Assembly: GCF_013868055.1 (NCBI RefSeq)
Contig: NZ_JACEOL010000036.1
Span: 1 to 64,000, forward strand
DNA length: 64,000 nt
Direction: 5' to 3'
Source: Thermoactinomyces mirandus
Lineage (GTDB): Bacteria; Bacillota; Bacilli; Thermoactinomycetales; Thermoactinomycetaceae
Shown here: positions 27,610-39,577 of the stretch, one piece after another
Layout: each line of letters begins with the position of its first letter
Numbering within the stretch: position 1 is the first letter of the stretch
Made by a program: the position numbers and the translations under genes
Notes under the pieces: model-generated
What the model was told of the DNA's origin: nothing
The model's input: the letters and a program-made list of their open reading frames with translations, nothing else
The model's database searches: none

Positions 27610-28464
27610 TCAGGGCAACAGCCTGGATACCAGATCGGCAACATGGGGACTTTCAACCAGCTCCAGATGATTCAGCTCCATAAAGGTTTTTACATGTTTG
27701 GCTCCGGGAAGGGTTGCTTTTCCTTCCTCCACAACCCCGTCGCTATCCTTGTGATACTTGAGGGCAATCAGTGTCCAGCCTGCCGCCAGTTCCCCGTTCC
27801 AGCCCCGGTCTCCCCAGCCGTCAGCATCTCCGGCAATGGTATACAATTTGCCATCCCCGTAAAAAGGACTGGATTCCACGGGGAACCTCCGGTTAAACCG
27901 TGAAACCGCCTGCGGCGTGATATCTTTTAATGCTTCTTCGCCGTGTACAAACATTCCCAGCCAATTGTATTCGTTTGCCAGCTGCGTGCCGTGGTGCGGT
28001 GTGGCCAGTGTCACTATATTGGCTACCTGTCCGGGGCGCAGGTAGGCCACTTCACGTGCGACGAGCCCGCCCATGCTGTGTGCTGCGATATGAAAGGGAT
28101 TGCTTAATCCATGGTATTTTTGCAGAATGGAAATTTTTTCTGAAACCAGTCTTGCCTGTTTATCAATAGAATCATTTCCCGCCTGATGATCATTATCCCC
28201 AATGAGAACAACCTGATTTCGGTGAAGGTACATGGTCCATACTTTTTTGGAAGGATTGGCGTAGATGACATATACGTTTCCCGATCCCCAATGCTCGGCC
28301 AGACGGTACAAAAATTCGTATCCCCACTGATGCCGGTTGTTAAATCCATGAATCAACACCAGATCATACTTTTTCTGGGGATGGACTGAACTGGAATCCG
28401 GGGTTGGCAGCGTCCCGTAAACCAATACCAGCAGCAAAAATAGAAATATCAGTCTCCTATTCAT
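27610..28464 (-). CDS. Secreted or membrane-anchored alpha/beta hydrolase (lipase-like)
   Basis: A 284-residue protein with an N-terminal hydrophobic segment (residues 3-17) acting as signal peptide or anchor. An alpha/beta-hydrolase domain shows LVLIHGF (oxyanion loop), the nucleophile elbow AHSMGG (Ser about residue 148), VTLATPHHGTQLA and a late His in LNHLELVESPHVADL. This is the pattern of small triacylglycerol lipases and esterases. The substrate is not known. It sits between yaaC and guaB, a slot occupied by an rRNA operon in B. subtilis. Confidence 0.82.
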   Translation of the reverse strand: MNRRLIFLFLLLVLVYGTLPTPDSSSVHPQKKYDLVLIHGFNNRHQWGYEFLYRLAEHWGSGNVYVIYANPSKKVWTMYLHRNQVVLIGDNDHQAGNDSIDKQARLVSEKISILQKYHGLSNPFHIAAHSMGGLVAREVAYLRPGQVANIVTLATPHHGTQLANEYNWLGMFVHGEEALKDITPQAVSRFNRRFPVESSPFYGDGKLYTIAGDADGWGDRGWNGELAAGWTLIALKYHKDSDGVVEEGKATLPGAKHVKTFMELNHLELVESPHVADLVSRLLP

Positions 28465-28549
28465 CTCTCCCTGCCTCTTTCCACGATCTCTCCTGTAATA
28501 GGCAAATTGATTTTGTCAAACAATAAGAAGGAATTTGGAGACAATTGAG

Positions 28550-29572
28550 GTGACAAGTGTGGAGATCCATTTCGATGCAAACCTGCAAACCCGTTTTCCG
28601 AATCCACCTTCACTTTTTGTCTGCCTTAAAAACGAGGAATTGGCCCGCAAGTTTCTGTTGCGGAAATACAAGCAGGCCAACTTTCAGGAACCGGAGCGGC
28701 TTTCCTACAAAAATGTCCAATCGTTTACAGCCTATATCCGGCAGGCTCTGTCCCTGTTTCATACGGCCCTTCTTGGTGAGAGGTGGAGTCAACCCCTGTT
28801 GCTCTACTATGGCATGATGAACTTTATCAAGGCCTGGATCCTGACAAAAAAACCCTGCTATCCGGAAAGTACAACGGTTTTGCGCCACGGTCTTTCCACA
28901 CGCAAACGAAAAAAGGGACAGTTTCGCTTCAGTGAGGATGAAATACGCATCCAGAAAGAAGGACTGTTTCCTCTTTTGGCTGCGCAGATGGGCGTTCCGG
29001 TCCAGGCGGGGGATACATTGTCTGTCAGAGAATTATTGGGTTTGCTGCCTGACTTGCAGCCGGTTTACCAGTTGATATTTGATCAATGCACTTTATTTCC
29101 TGTCCGCTGGAATCTTTCCACTCCGTCGTCCCCATGCCTGATTGTCAGTGAAAAAATCCTCGATGAATGCTATCTTACCTCTTCCGCATTTGTGGAAAAA
29201 TTAAACCAACAGGTTAAGCAAACTCTTTTTTCATTGGCAACCCCCTCCATCAGGAAGGGAAAACTTTATCTGGCCTGTTCCCTGCCCGCCCCGGAACTGG
29301 TAAGACATCCATGGCTGCTTGTCAACAAAAAAGGCGATTATTACCTTTATGCAGGTAATAACCGCCCGGAGCCGGTTCCGGAAGTCATGTGCCTCTTCAT
29401 GCTCTGTTTTTCCATGAGCATGCTTTGCCGCTATGATCCTCCCTTATGGGAGGAAATCATGTTACAGCCTGTCCATCAGGAGCAATTAATGCTGGAGCAA
29501 CTGATTAACCTGATTGCCCGCGGGTTTCCGGATTCCATGGCCTCGCTGTTTCTTTCTTCCGGAGAAAGTTAG
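28550..29572 (+). CDS. yaaC: YaaC family protein
   Basis: A protein of about 340 residues matching the YaaC family in its conserved place beside gyrA. Recognisable parts include SYKNVQSFTAYIRQALSLFH, a segment LLLYYGMMNFIKAWIL, and LRHGLSTRKRKKGQF. The function is unknown. The start is uncertain: the GTG at 28550 has GGAG 9 nt upstream, while a TTG at 28535 is too close to AGAAGGA. It converges on gyrA with only 9 bp between stops and is the lone plus-strand gene here. Confidence 0.8.
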   Translation: MTSVEIHFDANLQTRFPNPPSLFVCLKNEELARKFLLRKYKQANFQEPERLSYKNVQSFTAYIRQALSLFHTALLGERWSQPLLLYYGMMNFIKAWILTKKPCYPESTTVLRHGLSTRKRKKGQFRFSEDEIRIQKEGLFPLLAAQMGVPVQAGDTLSVRELLGLLPDLQPVYQLIFDQCTLFPVRWNLSTPSSPCLIVSEKILDECYLTSSAFVEKLNQQVKQTLFSLATPSIRKGKLYLACSLPAPELVRHPWLLVNKKGDYYLYAGNNRPEPVPEVMCLFMLCFSMSMLCRYDPPLWEEIMLQPVHQEQLMLEQLINLIARGFPDSMASLFLSSGES

Positions 29573-29581
29573 CGATCGGGA

Positions 29582-32029
29582 TTATATTTTCTTTTCCGTT
29601 TCGGTTTCTTCATCGTCGATATGAACAATGGCGACTGTCGAGACCTCATCGTCATCAACACGGATCAGGCGAACTCCCTGTGCATACCGGCCCATTACAG
29701 AGATGTCTGCCACATTCAGCCGGATCACGACGCCCGCCTGGGTTACCAGCATGAGATCTTCCTGTTCAGAAACGACCTTGTGGGCGACAACTTCACCTTT
29801 TTTCTCGGTTAAACTGAGGGTTTTAATTCCCTTGCCGCCGCGTGACTGTACACGGTACTCTTCAATCGGGGTCCGTTTGCCGTAACCGTTTTTGGTCACA
29901 ATCATCACATGGTTTCCGGGGACAACAATATCCATGTCAATGACACGATCCCCGTCGCCCAGGGTAATTCCTTTTACCCCGGTTGCCGAACGTCCCATCT
30001 CCCTTACGTCCATCTCATGGAAACGAATCGACATTCCGTGCTGTGTACCCATGATCACTTCCTGATTCCCATCAGTCAGACGGACACCGACCAAATCGTC
30101 GCCATCCCGCAGGTTAATCGCAAACAGGCCATTGCGGCGGATATTTTCAAACTCGCTCAAAGCAGTCTTTTTCACGACACCGTCGGCTGTTGCAAAAAAA
30201 AGATATTGATCCGGACGGAACTCTTTTACCGGAATGACTGCTTCAATCCGTTCATCCTGATCTATTTGAATCAGGTTGATGATGGGTGTTCCCTTGGCTG
30301 TCCTTCCCAGTTCCGGAACTTCATATGCTTTCAGGCGGTAGACTTTCCCTTTGTTTGAGAAGATCAGAAGCCGGCTGTGCGAATTGGTGACAAACATGTG
30401 CTGTACCAAATCATCTTCGCGGGTTCCCATGCCCGTAATCCCTTTTCCGCCTCTTTTCTGCGCACGGTAAGTGGACAGGGGCATCCGCTTGATATAGCCT
30501 CTTTGTGTGAGCATGATGGATACTTCTTCATCCGGGATCAGATCTTCGGCTTCAATGCTGTCCGCTTCAATCTTGATCATGGTGCGCCGGTCATCGCCAT
30601 ATTTTTCCCTGATCTCCATGATTTCTTCACGCAAAATACCGCGGATTTTCGCTTCATCGGCAAGGATGTCCCGCAATTTGGCGATCAATTTTTGCAACTC
30701 ATCATACTCAGCCTCGATTTTTTCGCGTTCCAAACCGGTTAAGCGATGCAGCCGCATGTCGAGAATTGCCTGCGCCTGCCTTTCGGAAAGGTTGAACCGC
30801 TCCATTAATCCGGTTCGTGCTTCCTGGGCTGTTTTTGAAGCCCGAATCAGGCTGATTACTTCATCGATATAGTCCAGTGCAATCCGGAGACCTTCCAAAA
30901 TGTGCACACGTTCCTCGGCCTTGTTCAGATCAAATTGCGTGCGGCGCCGGATTACCTCCATCTGATGTTCAATATAATAATAAATCGCCTGTTGCAGGTT
31001 CAGGATACGGGGTTGATCATTAACCAGAGCCAGCATGTTCATGCCAAAACTGGTTTGCATGTTTGTATGTTTGTACAGATTATTCAAGACAATGCGCGGA
31101 TTGACGTCTCTGCGAAGCTCTATAACCACACGCATTCCTCTCCGGTCTGATTCATCGCGCAGATCGGTAATCCCGTCAACTTTTTTGTCACGTACCAGGT
31201 GGGCAATCTTTTCCACCAATTTCGATTTGTTGACCTGATATGGGAGTTCTTCAACAACAATGCGCATCTTCCCGTTGCTGGCCTCTTCAATTCGCGTTTT
31301 GGCTCTGATGTGAATGCTTCCACGCCCTGTTCGATACGCTTTGCGTATCCCTTCAACCCCCAGAATAATGCCGCCGGTCGGGAAGTCTGGCCCTTTCACT
31401 ATCTTCATCAGTTCTTCAATTGTCACATCCGGATTGTCCAGCATCAAGAGGATACCATCAATCACTTCCCGCAAATTATGAGGCGGAATGTTTGTCGCCA
31501 TCCCCACCGCGATTCCAGAGGCTCCGTTGACAAGAAGATTGGGGAAGCGGGAAGGAAGGACAACCGGTTCTTCCTGCTGCTCATCGTAGTTAGGAATATA
31601 ATCGATTGTATCTTTTTGGATATCCCGCAGCAATTCCAGATTGATCGGTGCCATTCTTGCTTCCGTATAACGCATGGCGGCTGGGGGGTCTCCGTCAACG
31701 GACCCAAAGTTTCCATGGCCATCCACCAATGGATAACGATAAGAGAAATCCTGTGCCATCCGGACCATCGCTTCGTAAACAGCCACATCCCCGTGAGGAT
31801 GGTAATTGGCACAAACGTTACCGACTAAACGCGACGACTTTTTATAAGGTTTGTCCGGAGTCATCCCCAACTCATACAAGGTATATAAAATACGGCGATG
31901 AACCGGTTTTAAGCCATCACGGACGTCCGGCAATGCCCGGCTGACAATGACGCTCATCGCATAGTCCAAAAAAGAGGACTTCATTTCCTTACTGATATTT
32001 ACTTCCTGAATACGCTCTGTATCTGCCAT
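29582..32029 (-). CDS. gyrA: DNA gyrase subunit A
   Basis: An 815-residue type IIA topoisomerase subunit. The catalytic Tyr lies in [10 protein letters not shown] (about residue 122), the breakage-reunion domain extends to about 500, and the C-terminal beta-pinwheel bears the GyrA box QRGGKGI (twice recognisable). The quinolone-interacting stretch reads [15 protein letters not shown], with Val at the position that is usually Ser (residue 82 here). With GyrB it introduces negative supercoils ahead of forks. It is 42 bp downstream of gyrB in one operon. Confidence 0.98.
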   Translation of the reverse strand: MADTERIQEVNISKEMKSSFLDYAMSVIVSRALPDVRDGLKPVHRRILYTLYELGMTPDKPYKKSSRLVGNVCANYHPHGDVAVYEAMVRMAQDFSYRYPLVDGHGNFGSVDGDPPAAMRYTEARMAPINLELLRDIQKDTIDYIPNYDEQQEEPVVLPSRFPNLLVNGASGIAVGMATNIPPHNLREVIDGILLMLDNPDVTIEELMKIVKGPDFPTGGIILGVEGIRKAYRTGRGSIHIRAKTRIEEASNGKMRIVVEELPYQVNKSKLVEKIAHLVRDKKVDGITDLRDESDRRGMRVVIELRRDVNPRIVLNNLYKHTNMQTSFGMNMLALVNDQPRILNLQQAIYYYIEHQMEVIRRRTQFDLNKAEERVHILEGLRIALDYIDEVISLIRASKTAQEARTGLMERFNLSERQAQAILDMRLHRLTGLEREKIEAEYDELQKLIAKLRDILADEAKIRGILREEIMEIREKYGDDRRTMIKIEADSIEAEDLIPDEEVSIMLTQRGYIKRMPLSTYRAQKRGGKGITGMGTREDDLVQHMFVTNSHSRLLIFSNKGKVYRLKAYEVPELGRTAKGTPIINLIQIDQDERIEAVIPVKEFRPDQYLFFATADGVVKKTALSEFENIRRNGLFAINLRDGDDLVGVRLTDGNQEVIMGTQHGMSIRFHEMDVREMGRSATGVKGITLGDGDRVIDMDIVVPGNHVMIVTKNGYGKRTPIEEYRVQSRGGKGIKTLSLTEKKGEVVAHKVVSEQEDLMLVTQAGVVIRLNVADISVMGRYAQGVRLIRVDDDEVSTVAIVHIDDEETETEKKI

Positions 32030-32071
32030 TGTTTCATCTCCCGTTCTACACTTGCCTGACCGCTTTTTCGC

Positions 32072-33988
<1,917 letters not shown>

Positions 33989-34025
33989 TCAGTCACCTGC
34001 TTCCTTCTACCAAAACTGATGAACT

Positions 34026-34274
34026 CTACTTCCACATTTTTTGACTTTGGTCCGCCCGTTTTTTCAGCGTTGTTGAAGAAATGGGCGAAGCATAAACGCG
34101 ATTTGGGGTAACAACATAAGATTTGATTTGGTGTTCAGATATGTTTTCTGATTCATCTTTCCATTTTTGCAGATTACTCAATGAATTGGCAGGATTTTTT
34201 GTCACATCGGCATCCAAAATCGCTATTACTTCCCGAATGCGAATCATTTGACTGCCACCCAGATGGATAAACAC
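34026..34274 (-). CDS. remB: Extracellular matrix regulator RemB (YaaB)
   Basis: An 82-residue RemB/YaaB-type protein starting MFIHLGGSQMIRIREVIAILD, the typical N-terminus of this DUF370-like group. RemB affects biofilm matrix gene expression in B. subtilis. The start is a GTG at 34274 inside the GGGGTGATC left by the end of recF; the recF stop lies 5 bp upstream, so translation is coupled. The position between recF and gyrB is the conserved one. Confidence 0.9.
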   Translation of the reverse strand: MFIHLGGSQMIRIREVIAILDADVTKNPANSLSNLQKWKDESENISEHQIKSYVVTPNRVYASPISSTTLKKRADQSQKMWK

Positions 34275-34278
34275 TCGA

Positions 34279-35397
34279 TCACCCCGATTCTACAATATGT
34301 CCTTGCCTTACCTGGTAAATCTTCGCCCGCGATAAAATATCGGAATCAACTCCGTCCAAACCTGTTGTCGTTATGAAAGTTTGCACACGTCCCCGAATCG
34401 CCTTCAGCAAGTGTGTCTTGCGCGCGTCATCCAATTCGGACAACACATCGTCCAATAATAAAATGGGATAATAGCCAATCTCTTGGTAAATCAATTCGAT
34501 TTCAGCAAGTTTCAACGACAGGGCGGCGGTACGCTGCTGTCCCTGGGAACCGTAAAGATGCAAATCAATTTCCCCGGCAAATAACCGGAGATCATCACGT
34601 TGGGGCCCGACGGTCGTATTGCCGCGCATGATTTCCTTTTGCCGGTTTTTTTTCAGTTCCGACTGCAGGATGGCCGCCCACTGATCAGGCCCGGCTCCTT
34701 CCGGCAAAGGAAAGGAAGGAAGATATTTAATGACCAGCTTTTCCTGCTGTTGCGTAATCGCCTGATGAATTTCCTGTGCCCATTTTGTCAGGGAGTTCAG
34801 GAATTGGTATCTCTTTTTAAGCAAAGAGATGGATAATGCCACAAACTGTTCATCCAGTACGTCTAAAAAAGGAAAATCCCCCAGTTTTGTCTGTGCAAGC
34901 TGTTTTAATAAGCTGTTTCTCTGGATCAACAACTTGTTAAATTGCGACAGATGATGCACATATTGGGGACTTACCTGGCCGATCTCCATATCCAAAAAAC
35001 GCCGTCGGACCTGCGGGCTCCCTTTAACCAGAGCAAGGTCCTCCGGCGCAAAGAGGACAGCAGGCAGTGAGCCGATGTACTGACTTAACTTCTTTTTTTC
35101 AATTCCGTTTCGGCTCACTTTTTTTCCTTTTTCCGATAAAATAATTTCCAGACGCTGGATCTCATCTCCTTTTTTTACTCTTGCCTTAATCAATGATCTT
35201 GTCTGGCCAAAACGGATCAGTTCTTTATGAGAACGCGTACGGTGTGATTTACCGAGTGCAAGGACATAAAGGGACTCGAGAATGTTCGTTTTCCCCTGGC
35301 CGTTGGGGCCAACAAAAAAATGAAGCTCTTCCGGGCATTGCAGATGAAGCTCGCCGATATTCCGATAATGCTTCAATTCCAGCGTTTGCACTCGCAA
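34279..35397 (-). CDS. recF: DNA replication and repair protein RecF
   Basis: A 372-residue SMC-like ATPase that loads recombination factors at gapped DNA. Walker A is GPNGQGKTNILESLYVL (residues about 30-46), the signature-like region GSQGQQRTAALSLKLAE, and Walker B ILLLDDVLSELDDARK. The start is a TTG at 35397 with GGGAGG upstream. It is translationally coupled to remB and preceded by yaaA in the dnaA-dnaN-yaaA-recF order. Confidence 0.97.
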   Translation of the reverse strand: MRVQTLELKHYRNIGELHLQCPEELHFFVGPNGQGKTNILESLYVLALGKSHRTRSHKELIRFGQTRSLIKARVKKGDEIQRLEIILSEKGKKVSRNGIEKKKLSQYIGSLPAVLFAPEDLALVKGSPQVRRRFLDMEIGQVSPQYVHHLSQFNKLLIQRNSLLKQLAQTKLGDFPFLDVLDEQFVALSISLLKKRYQFLNSLTKWAQEIHQAITQQQEKLVIKYLPSFPLPEGAGPDQWAAILQSELKKNRQKEIMRGNTTVGPQRDDLRLFAGEIDLHLYGSQGQQRTAALSLKLAEIELIYQEIGYYPILLLDDVLSELDDARKTHLLKAIRGRVQTFITTTGLDGVDSDILSRAKIYQVRQGHIVESG

Positions 35398-35411
35398 AAT
35401 GAGATCCTCCC

Positions 35412-35630
35412 TTACTCGCTGACCACCATCACAATCCCGAGTCCGGAAATCTCCACCTGATCCTGGGGATAGACTTTTCTTCCTCTTCTTGTTTCCACTT
35501 CGCCATTGATCCTGACGATTTCCTCCTGCAGAAAGAATTTGGCCTGGCCCCCGCTTGAAATTACATTCAGGCGCTTCAGGAACTGACCCAATGTAATGTA
35601 GGGCGTATCAATTTTAATCAATTCCAACAA
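35412..35630 (-). CDS. yaaA: S4 domain protein YaaA (RlbA-like)
   Basis: A 72-residue S4 RNA-binding domain protein: ITLGQFLKRLNVISSGGQAKFFL is the S4 motif and VETRRGRKVYPQDQVEI the strand that follows. It always lies between dnaN and recF in Bacillales and is thought to act in ribosome assembly. The start appears to be a TTG with AAGGAG upstream. Confidence 0.93.
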   Translation of the reverse strand: MLELIKIDTPYITLGQFLKRLNVISSGGQAKFFLQEEIVRINGEVETRRGRKVYPQDQVEISGLGIVMVVSE

Positions 35631-35657
35631 TAAATTCTCCTTGATACCGGGTTCCTT

Positions 35658-36791
35658 CTAGCGGGTGCGAATCGGAACAATCAGATGGAGTGAATCTTCC
35701 CGATCGGTCGGCTGGATCAGGAACGGGGTCATCGCTCCGGTAAATTGAATGCGTATTTCGTCACTTTCGATGGAGCGAAGGGCTTCCATCATGTAGCGGG
35801 CATTAAAGGAAATGCTCAGTTCGGGACCGTTCACCTTTGCATTAACTTCTTCAGATACACTCCCGATATCCTGGGCTGTGGAGTTTACCTCCAGTTTTCC
35901 GTCTCTTAAAGTCCATTTTATCACATTATCCCGACCATCCCGGCTAATCAGGGATGCTCGATCAACGGATTGTAATAATTCCCTGGTGGAAGAAACAAGC
36001 TCCGTATCGCCGTGTTTGGGAATAACCCGGTTTGTATCCGGATAAGTTCCTTGTAACAAGCGTGAATAAAATGACAGTTCTTCCGTTTTGATAAGAATTT
36101 GATTTTCTGCAACCAGGATGTCCACATATCCGGAGTAGTCACTCAATGTCTTGGCCAGTTCCGACAAGCTTTTTCCCGGAATAATCACGTTTTTGAGCGT
36201 AATTTCTTCCGAACTTTCCACCTGGGCCTGCTGTCTGGAGAGACGATGGCTGTCTGTAGCCACACATACGAGTTCGCCCGCTTCCAATTGCATCAGAACA
36301 CCGGTCAAGACTCCACGTGCCTCATTGGTCGCCACTGCGAATCCCGTTTGCCGGATAAGTGATTTCAATGTATCTGCCGACATGCTGAACATTTTATCTG
36401 TGGATAAATGAGGCAAACGGGGAAATTCGATAGGGTCCAGCCCATTCAGCTGGAATTCGGCCGTTTCTGAACGAATCGTTGTCTGGAACTTGTCACTTAC
36501 TTCCCATTTTACTTCATTTCCAGGCAACTTCCGAACCAGATCTCCGAAAATTCGTCCGGGAAGCACGACACTACCTATTTTTTCCATAAATACCTGTTCC
36601 AAGTCGTCTTTTTTGGCGGGAACATGTACTTGGATGGAGATATCCGAATTGCTTCCGGTAAGGGTTAATCCTTCTTCATCCACGGAAATTTTGATTCCGG
36701 TCAGTATCGGAATGGTAGTCTTGGAAGAAACAGCTTTTGAAACCTGTGACACTGCATCTACCAGAGCTGATTTCGTTACGCGAAACTTCAT
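35658..36791 (-). CDS. dnaN: DNA polymerase III beta sliding clamp
   Basis: A 377-residue ring clamp with three repeated domains that tethers PolC and DnaE to DNA. It matches the family from MKFRVTKSALVDAVSQVSKAVSSK to the C-terminal LIVPIRTR. AGGAGG precedes the ATG. It is separated from dnaA by the unwinding part of oriC; no promoter was assigned there. Confidence 0.98.
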   Translation of the reverse strand: MKFRVTKSALVDAVSQVSKAVSSKTTIPILTGIKISVDEEGLTLTGSNSDISIQVHVPAKKDDLEQVFMEKIGSVVLPGRIFGDLVRKLPGNEVKWEVSDKFQTTIRSETAEFQLNGLDPIEFPRLPHLSTDKMFSMSADTLKSLIRQTGFAVATNEARGVLTGVLMQLEAGELVCVATDSHRLSRQQAQVESSEEITLKNVIIPGKSLSELAKTLSDYSGYVDILVAENQILIKTEELSFYSRLLQGTYPDTNRVIPKHGDTELVSSTRELLQSVDRASLISRDGRDNVIKWTLRDGKLEVNSTAQDIGSVSEEVNAKVNGPELSISFNARYMMEALRSIESDEIRIQFTGAMTPFLIQPTDREDSLHLIVPIRTR

Positions 36792-36867
36792 AATGATCCT
36801 CCTTGTGTAATAGGAACTCCTCTTTCGGGAAATTGGATACAGGGATGAATAAATCGGAGCCGTGATT

Positions 36868-37013
36868 CATATATATATTTTAATAAATGCAGTAATAGTA
36901 ATAGTAGGGCCTGTGGATAATGTGGATAAGTATGTTTGGGCATGAAATGGCGCCAGTTGGCACCTGTGGAAAACATGTGCATATGCCTGTACCGTTTATC
37001 CACAATATTCACA
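36868..37013. other. oriC downstream part: unwinding element, DnaA-trio and DnaA boxes
   Basis: In the dnaA-dnaN gap, an AT-rich tract (36868-36890) is followed by a trinucleotide run AGTAATAGTAATAGTAG (36891-36907) resembling the DnaA-trio, a short GGGCC, then tandem boxes TGTGGATAA at 36912-36920 and 36921-36929. Further boxes are TGTGGAAAA (36965), TTATCCACA (36996-37004) and ATATTCACA (37005-37013). The order AT-rich, trio, GC, tandem boxes is the basal unwinding layout known from B. subtilis. Confidence 0.85.
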
Positions 37014-37019
37014 GTGGCA

Positions 37020-38372
37020 TCAGGATCCGTACTGGATCCGTTTCTTTAACTGATTGACAACTTCCTCCAATTGATGATCCTCTTTGAGCAGCCGGCTGAT
37101 TTTTTCATGAGCGTGAATTACAGTCGTATGGTCACGCCCGCCAAAGTCTTCCCCGATTTTGGGCAAAGAAAACTCCGTCAATTCCCGGCACAAATACATG
37201 GCAACCTGTCTCGGGAAAGCTACCGACTTGGTTCGCTTTTTGCTTTTAAAATCCTCTATGCGGAGCTGGTAATAGTTGCATACCGTCTGCTGTATGTCCT
37301 GAATACTGATCATTTTCGGTTTTGAATCCGGCATGATGTCTTTCAGTGCTTCCAGTGCCAATTCCGTGGTGACCGGTTGCTTGAGAAGGGCTGAATAGGC
37401 AACAACCCGGATCAACGCTCCTTCCAGTTCGCGAATGTTGGTGTCGACACGGTTGGCGATAAAGACAAGCACTTCATTTGGAACTTCCAAATTATCAGCT
37501 ATTGCTTTCTTGCGCAAGATTGCGATTCTCGTTTCCAGATCCGGGGGCTGTACATCGGTAATCAGGCCCCATTCGAACCGGGAGCGAAGCCGGTCCTCCA
37601 GAGTGGGGATTTCCTTGGGAGGCCGGTCACTGGAAATGATAATTTGTTTGTTTGCTTCATGTAAGGCATTAAAGGTGTGGAAAAACTCTTCCTGTGTCTG
37701 TTCTTTTCCCGCCAGAAACTGGATATCGTCAATTAACAGAATATCCACAGACCGGTATTTGTTCCGGAACTGGATCGTTTTGTTGTCACGGATGGAATTG
37801 ATAAAATCATTGGTAAATTTTTCGGAAGAAATGTAAACGACCTTGCTTTCAGCGGAATGATTCAGGACATAATGCCCGATTGCATGCATCAAATGGGTTT
37901 TCCCCAATCCGACACCCCCATAAATGAACAGGGGATTGTATGCTTTGGCGGGCGCTTCAGCCACCGCGAGCGAAGCAGCATGGGCAAACCGGTTGCCGGA
38001 ACCAATTACAAAAGTGTCAAAAGTATAGCGGGGATTTAGCTGGGAACCCGGATCTTTTTCCATTTCCCGGGCGGTATCTGCTTTTTTTTCCGGTTCTGCT
38101 CCGGATTTGGCTGCACTTTTTTCGGTGTGGCTGACAAATTTGACTCCCAGCCTGGACCCTCCGGTTACTTCTTTCAGGGTATCGCGAACCAGATCGGCGT
38201 AGCGTGATTCCAACCAGTCACGGGCAAAATCATTGGGAGCGCAGACGACCAGGATATCGCTTTCCAGATCAATGGCTTCGGTTGCCTTTAGCCACGTTTC
38301 ATAACTGGGCTTGCTGATTTTGTTCTGAATAGCTTTCAAGGTTTTGGACCATAATTCTTGGATGTGAATCAC
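37020..38372 (-). CDS. dnaA: Chromosomal replication initiator DnaA
   Basis: A 450-residue AAA+ initiator. Domain I starts [27 protein letters not shown], domain II is a Lys/Glu-rich linker (about 90-115), the AAA+ core has Walker [16 protein letters not shown] and Walker [12 protein letters not shown], and domain IV has the DNA-binding signature [15 protein letters not shown]. The start is a GTG at 38372 with AAGGGGG 8 nt upstream. Upstream DnaA boxes probably give autoregulation. Confidence 0.97.
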   Translation of the reverse strand: MIHIQELWSKTLKAIQNKISKPSYETWLKATEAIDLESDILVVCAPNDFARDWLESRYADLVRDTLKEVTGGSRLGVKFVSHTEKSAAKSGAEPEKKADTAREMEKDPGSQLNPRYTFDTFVIGSGNRFAHAASLAVAEAPAKAYNPLFIYGGVGLGKTHLMHAIGHYVLNHSAESKVVYISSEKFTNDFINSIRDNKTIQFRNKYRSVDILLIDDIQFLAGKEQTQEEFFHTFNALHEANKQIIISSDRPPKEIPTLEDRLRSRFEWGLITDVQPPDLETRIAILRKKAIADNLEVPNEVLVFIANRVDTNIRELEGALIRVVAYSALLKQPVTTELALEALKDIMPDSKPKMISIQDIQQTVCNYYQLRIEDFKSKKRTKSVAFPRQVAMYLCRELTEFSLPKIGEDFGGRDHTTVIHAHEKISRLLKEDHQLEEVVNQLKKRIQYGS

Positions 38373-38397
38373 CCATAGGACCCCCTTCCTGACAAGG

Positions 38398-38743
38398 TTA
38401 TCAACAAACTTATCCACAAGTAAAACTCTGTAACCAGCAAGATTGGCCTTATTTATCAACAGTATCCACAAGCTGTGGAAAACACTGTCCACAGCTTGTG
38501 GGTGAATCAATCCGCAGTTATCCACACTTGTGGATATACGCATAAATATCCATGTATTTATCCACAAGAAAACAAGAATAGAATATCAAAATATACTTGT
38601 GTTTACAATGAAAAATAATGAGTTATCCACAATTTGTAACGCAAAAGACAGATTGTTTTCCACAAGTGTGGATGTTGTGGATAATCCGTGGATAAGTTTT
38701 GGATAAGAAGTGGATAAGGAAAAATTTATCCACATGTGGATAA
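38398..38743. other. oriC upstream part: dense DnaA-box array
   Basis: Between dnaA and rpmH about fifteen DnaA-type 9-mers occur in 346 bp. Perfect or near-perfect ones include 38410-38418, 38518-38526, 38558-38566, 38623-38631, 38676-38684, 38726-38734 and 38735-38743; the last two form an 18-bp palindrome TTATCCACATGTGGATAA. Others have one mismatch (TTATCAACA, GTATCCACA, TTTTCCACA, AGTGGATAA). With the region after dnaA this makes a bipartite origin. Confidence 0.9.
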
Positions 38744-38766
38744 ACAGTCCGCGGCGGTTCCTTTTC

Positions 38767-38796
38767 TTGACATGTAATGTAAATCGCCGATATAAT
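38767..38796 (+). promoter_or_regulatory. Promoter of rpmH
   Basis: A perfect TTGACA (38767-38772) and TATAAT (38791-38796) are 18 bp apart, 145 bp upstream of rpmH and 24 bp from the last DnaA box. Confidence 0.8.
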
Positions 38797-38940
38797 GATA
38801 GAGATTGTCCATCGGTTTCATTATTGGACTTGATTGAAGAAGGGAGGGTTCCTGGCATGGTTCCCGTCTGTCTGGCAACTGTTGGGATCATGAGCGGACC
38901 GGTTGTCAACATGGGAGCCAGGTTGACCGGGTGGCTTTAA

Positions 38941-39075
38941 ATGAAACGCACATTTCAACCAAGCAACCGTAGACGCAAAAATGTCCATGGTTTTCGTGCA
39001 CGAATGAGCACCAAAAATGGCCGTAAGGTAATTGCAAGACGTAGAAAAAAAGGAAGAAAAGTATTATCTGCTTAA
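38941..39075 (+). CDS. rpmH: 50S ribosomal protein L34
   Basis: A 44-residue, very basic protein starting [24 protein letters not shown] in the conserved L34 pattern and ending KGRKVLSA. It belongs to the 50S subunit. It is the first gene to the right of oriC, as in nearly all bacteria. A terminator-like hairpin separates it from rnpA. Confidence 0.98.
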   Translation: MKRTFQPSNRRRKNVHGFRARMSTKNGRKVIARRRKKGRKVLSA

Positions 39076-39080
39076 TTGTC

Positions 39081-39104
39081 GGCCACACAATGTGGCCTTT
39101 TTTT
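39081..39104 (+). terminator. Hairpin between rpmH and rnpA
   Basis: GGCCACA and TGTGGCC pair around a 3-nt loop and are followed by seven T. It probably attenuates transcription from rpmH into rnpA. Confidence 0.8.
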
Positions 39105-39200
39105 CCTGTTCAAGGCAGCATCCAGGCTGGTTTAGCCTTGTGCTTTTTGCCCAATAATGTAAAATAAAAATGTGTATTTTGGTAAGGAAGGAGTCTTTCT

Positions 39201-39554
39201 TTGCAACGGGAATACCGTCTGAAGAGGCGGAATGATTTCCGGAGGGTTTTTCAGGCCGGACAATCATTTGCGAATCGGCAGTTTGTGGTTATAGCCTATG
39301 GTCGTTCTTCATCCGGGCCGCCTCGGATCGGCATATCAGTGAGTAAGAGAGTAGGGAATGCTGTCGTGCGCAATCGATACAAACGGCTGGTCAAGGAAAT
39401 TACCCGGCATTGGATTTCCTGCCTGAAGCCGGGGACTGATTATGTGATCATTGCCCGCAATTCGGTTGTAGAAATGAATTACAAACAGGTAAAGTCAAGT
39501 CTGTTTCATGTGTTCCACAAAGGCAAGTTCTTTGTGTCCAAGCCTTCACTTTGA
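39201..39554 (+). CDS. rnpA: Ribonuclease P protein component
   Basis: A 117-residue basic protein that assists the RNase P RNA in tRNA 5' maturation. The RNR signature is seen in [15 protein letters not shown], after the start [19 protein letters not shown]. The start is a TTG at 39201 with AAGGAAGGAG upstream. Confidence 0.95.
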   Translation: MQREYRLKRRNDFRRVFQAGQSFANRQFVVIAYGRSSSGPPRIGISVSKRVGNAVVRNRYKRLVKEITRHWISCLKPGTDYVIIARNSVVEMNYKQVKSSLFHVFHKGKFFVSKPSL

Positions 39555-39577
39555 TGCCGAAATGGGGAGGGGATCAG

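Noticed and set aside
29621..31944. Many plus-strand frames opposite gyrA
   Set aside because: All lie antisense to a conserved gene and show no codon or motif evidence of their own.
38710..38940. A 76-codon plus-strand frame just upstream of rpmH
   Set aside because: It starts within DnaA boxes and overlaps the rpmH promoter, and it has no ribosome site, so it is leader DNA.
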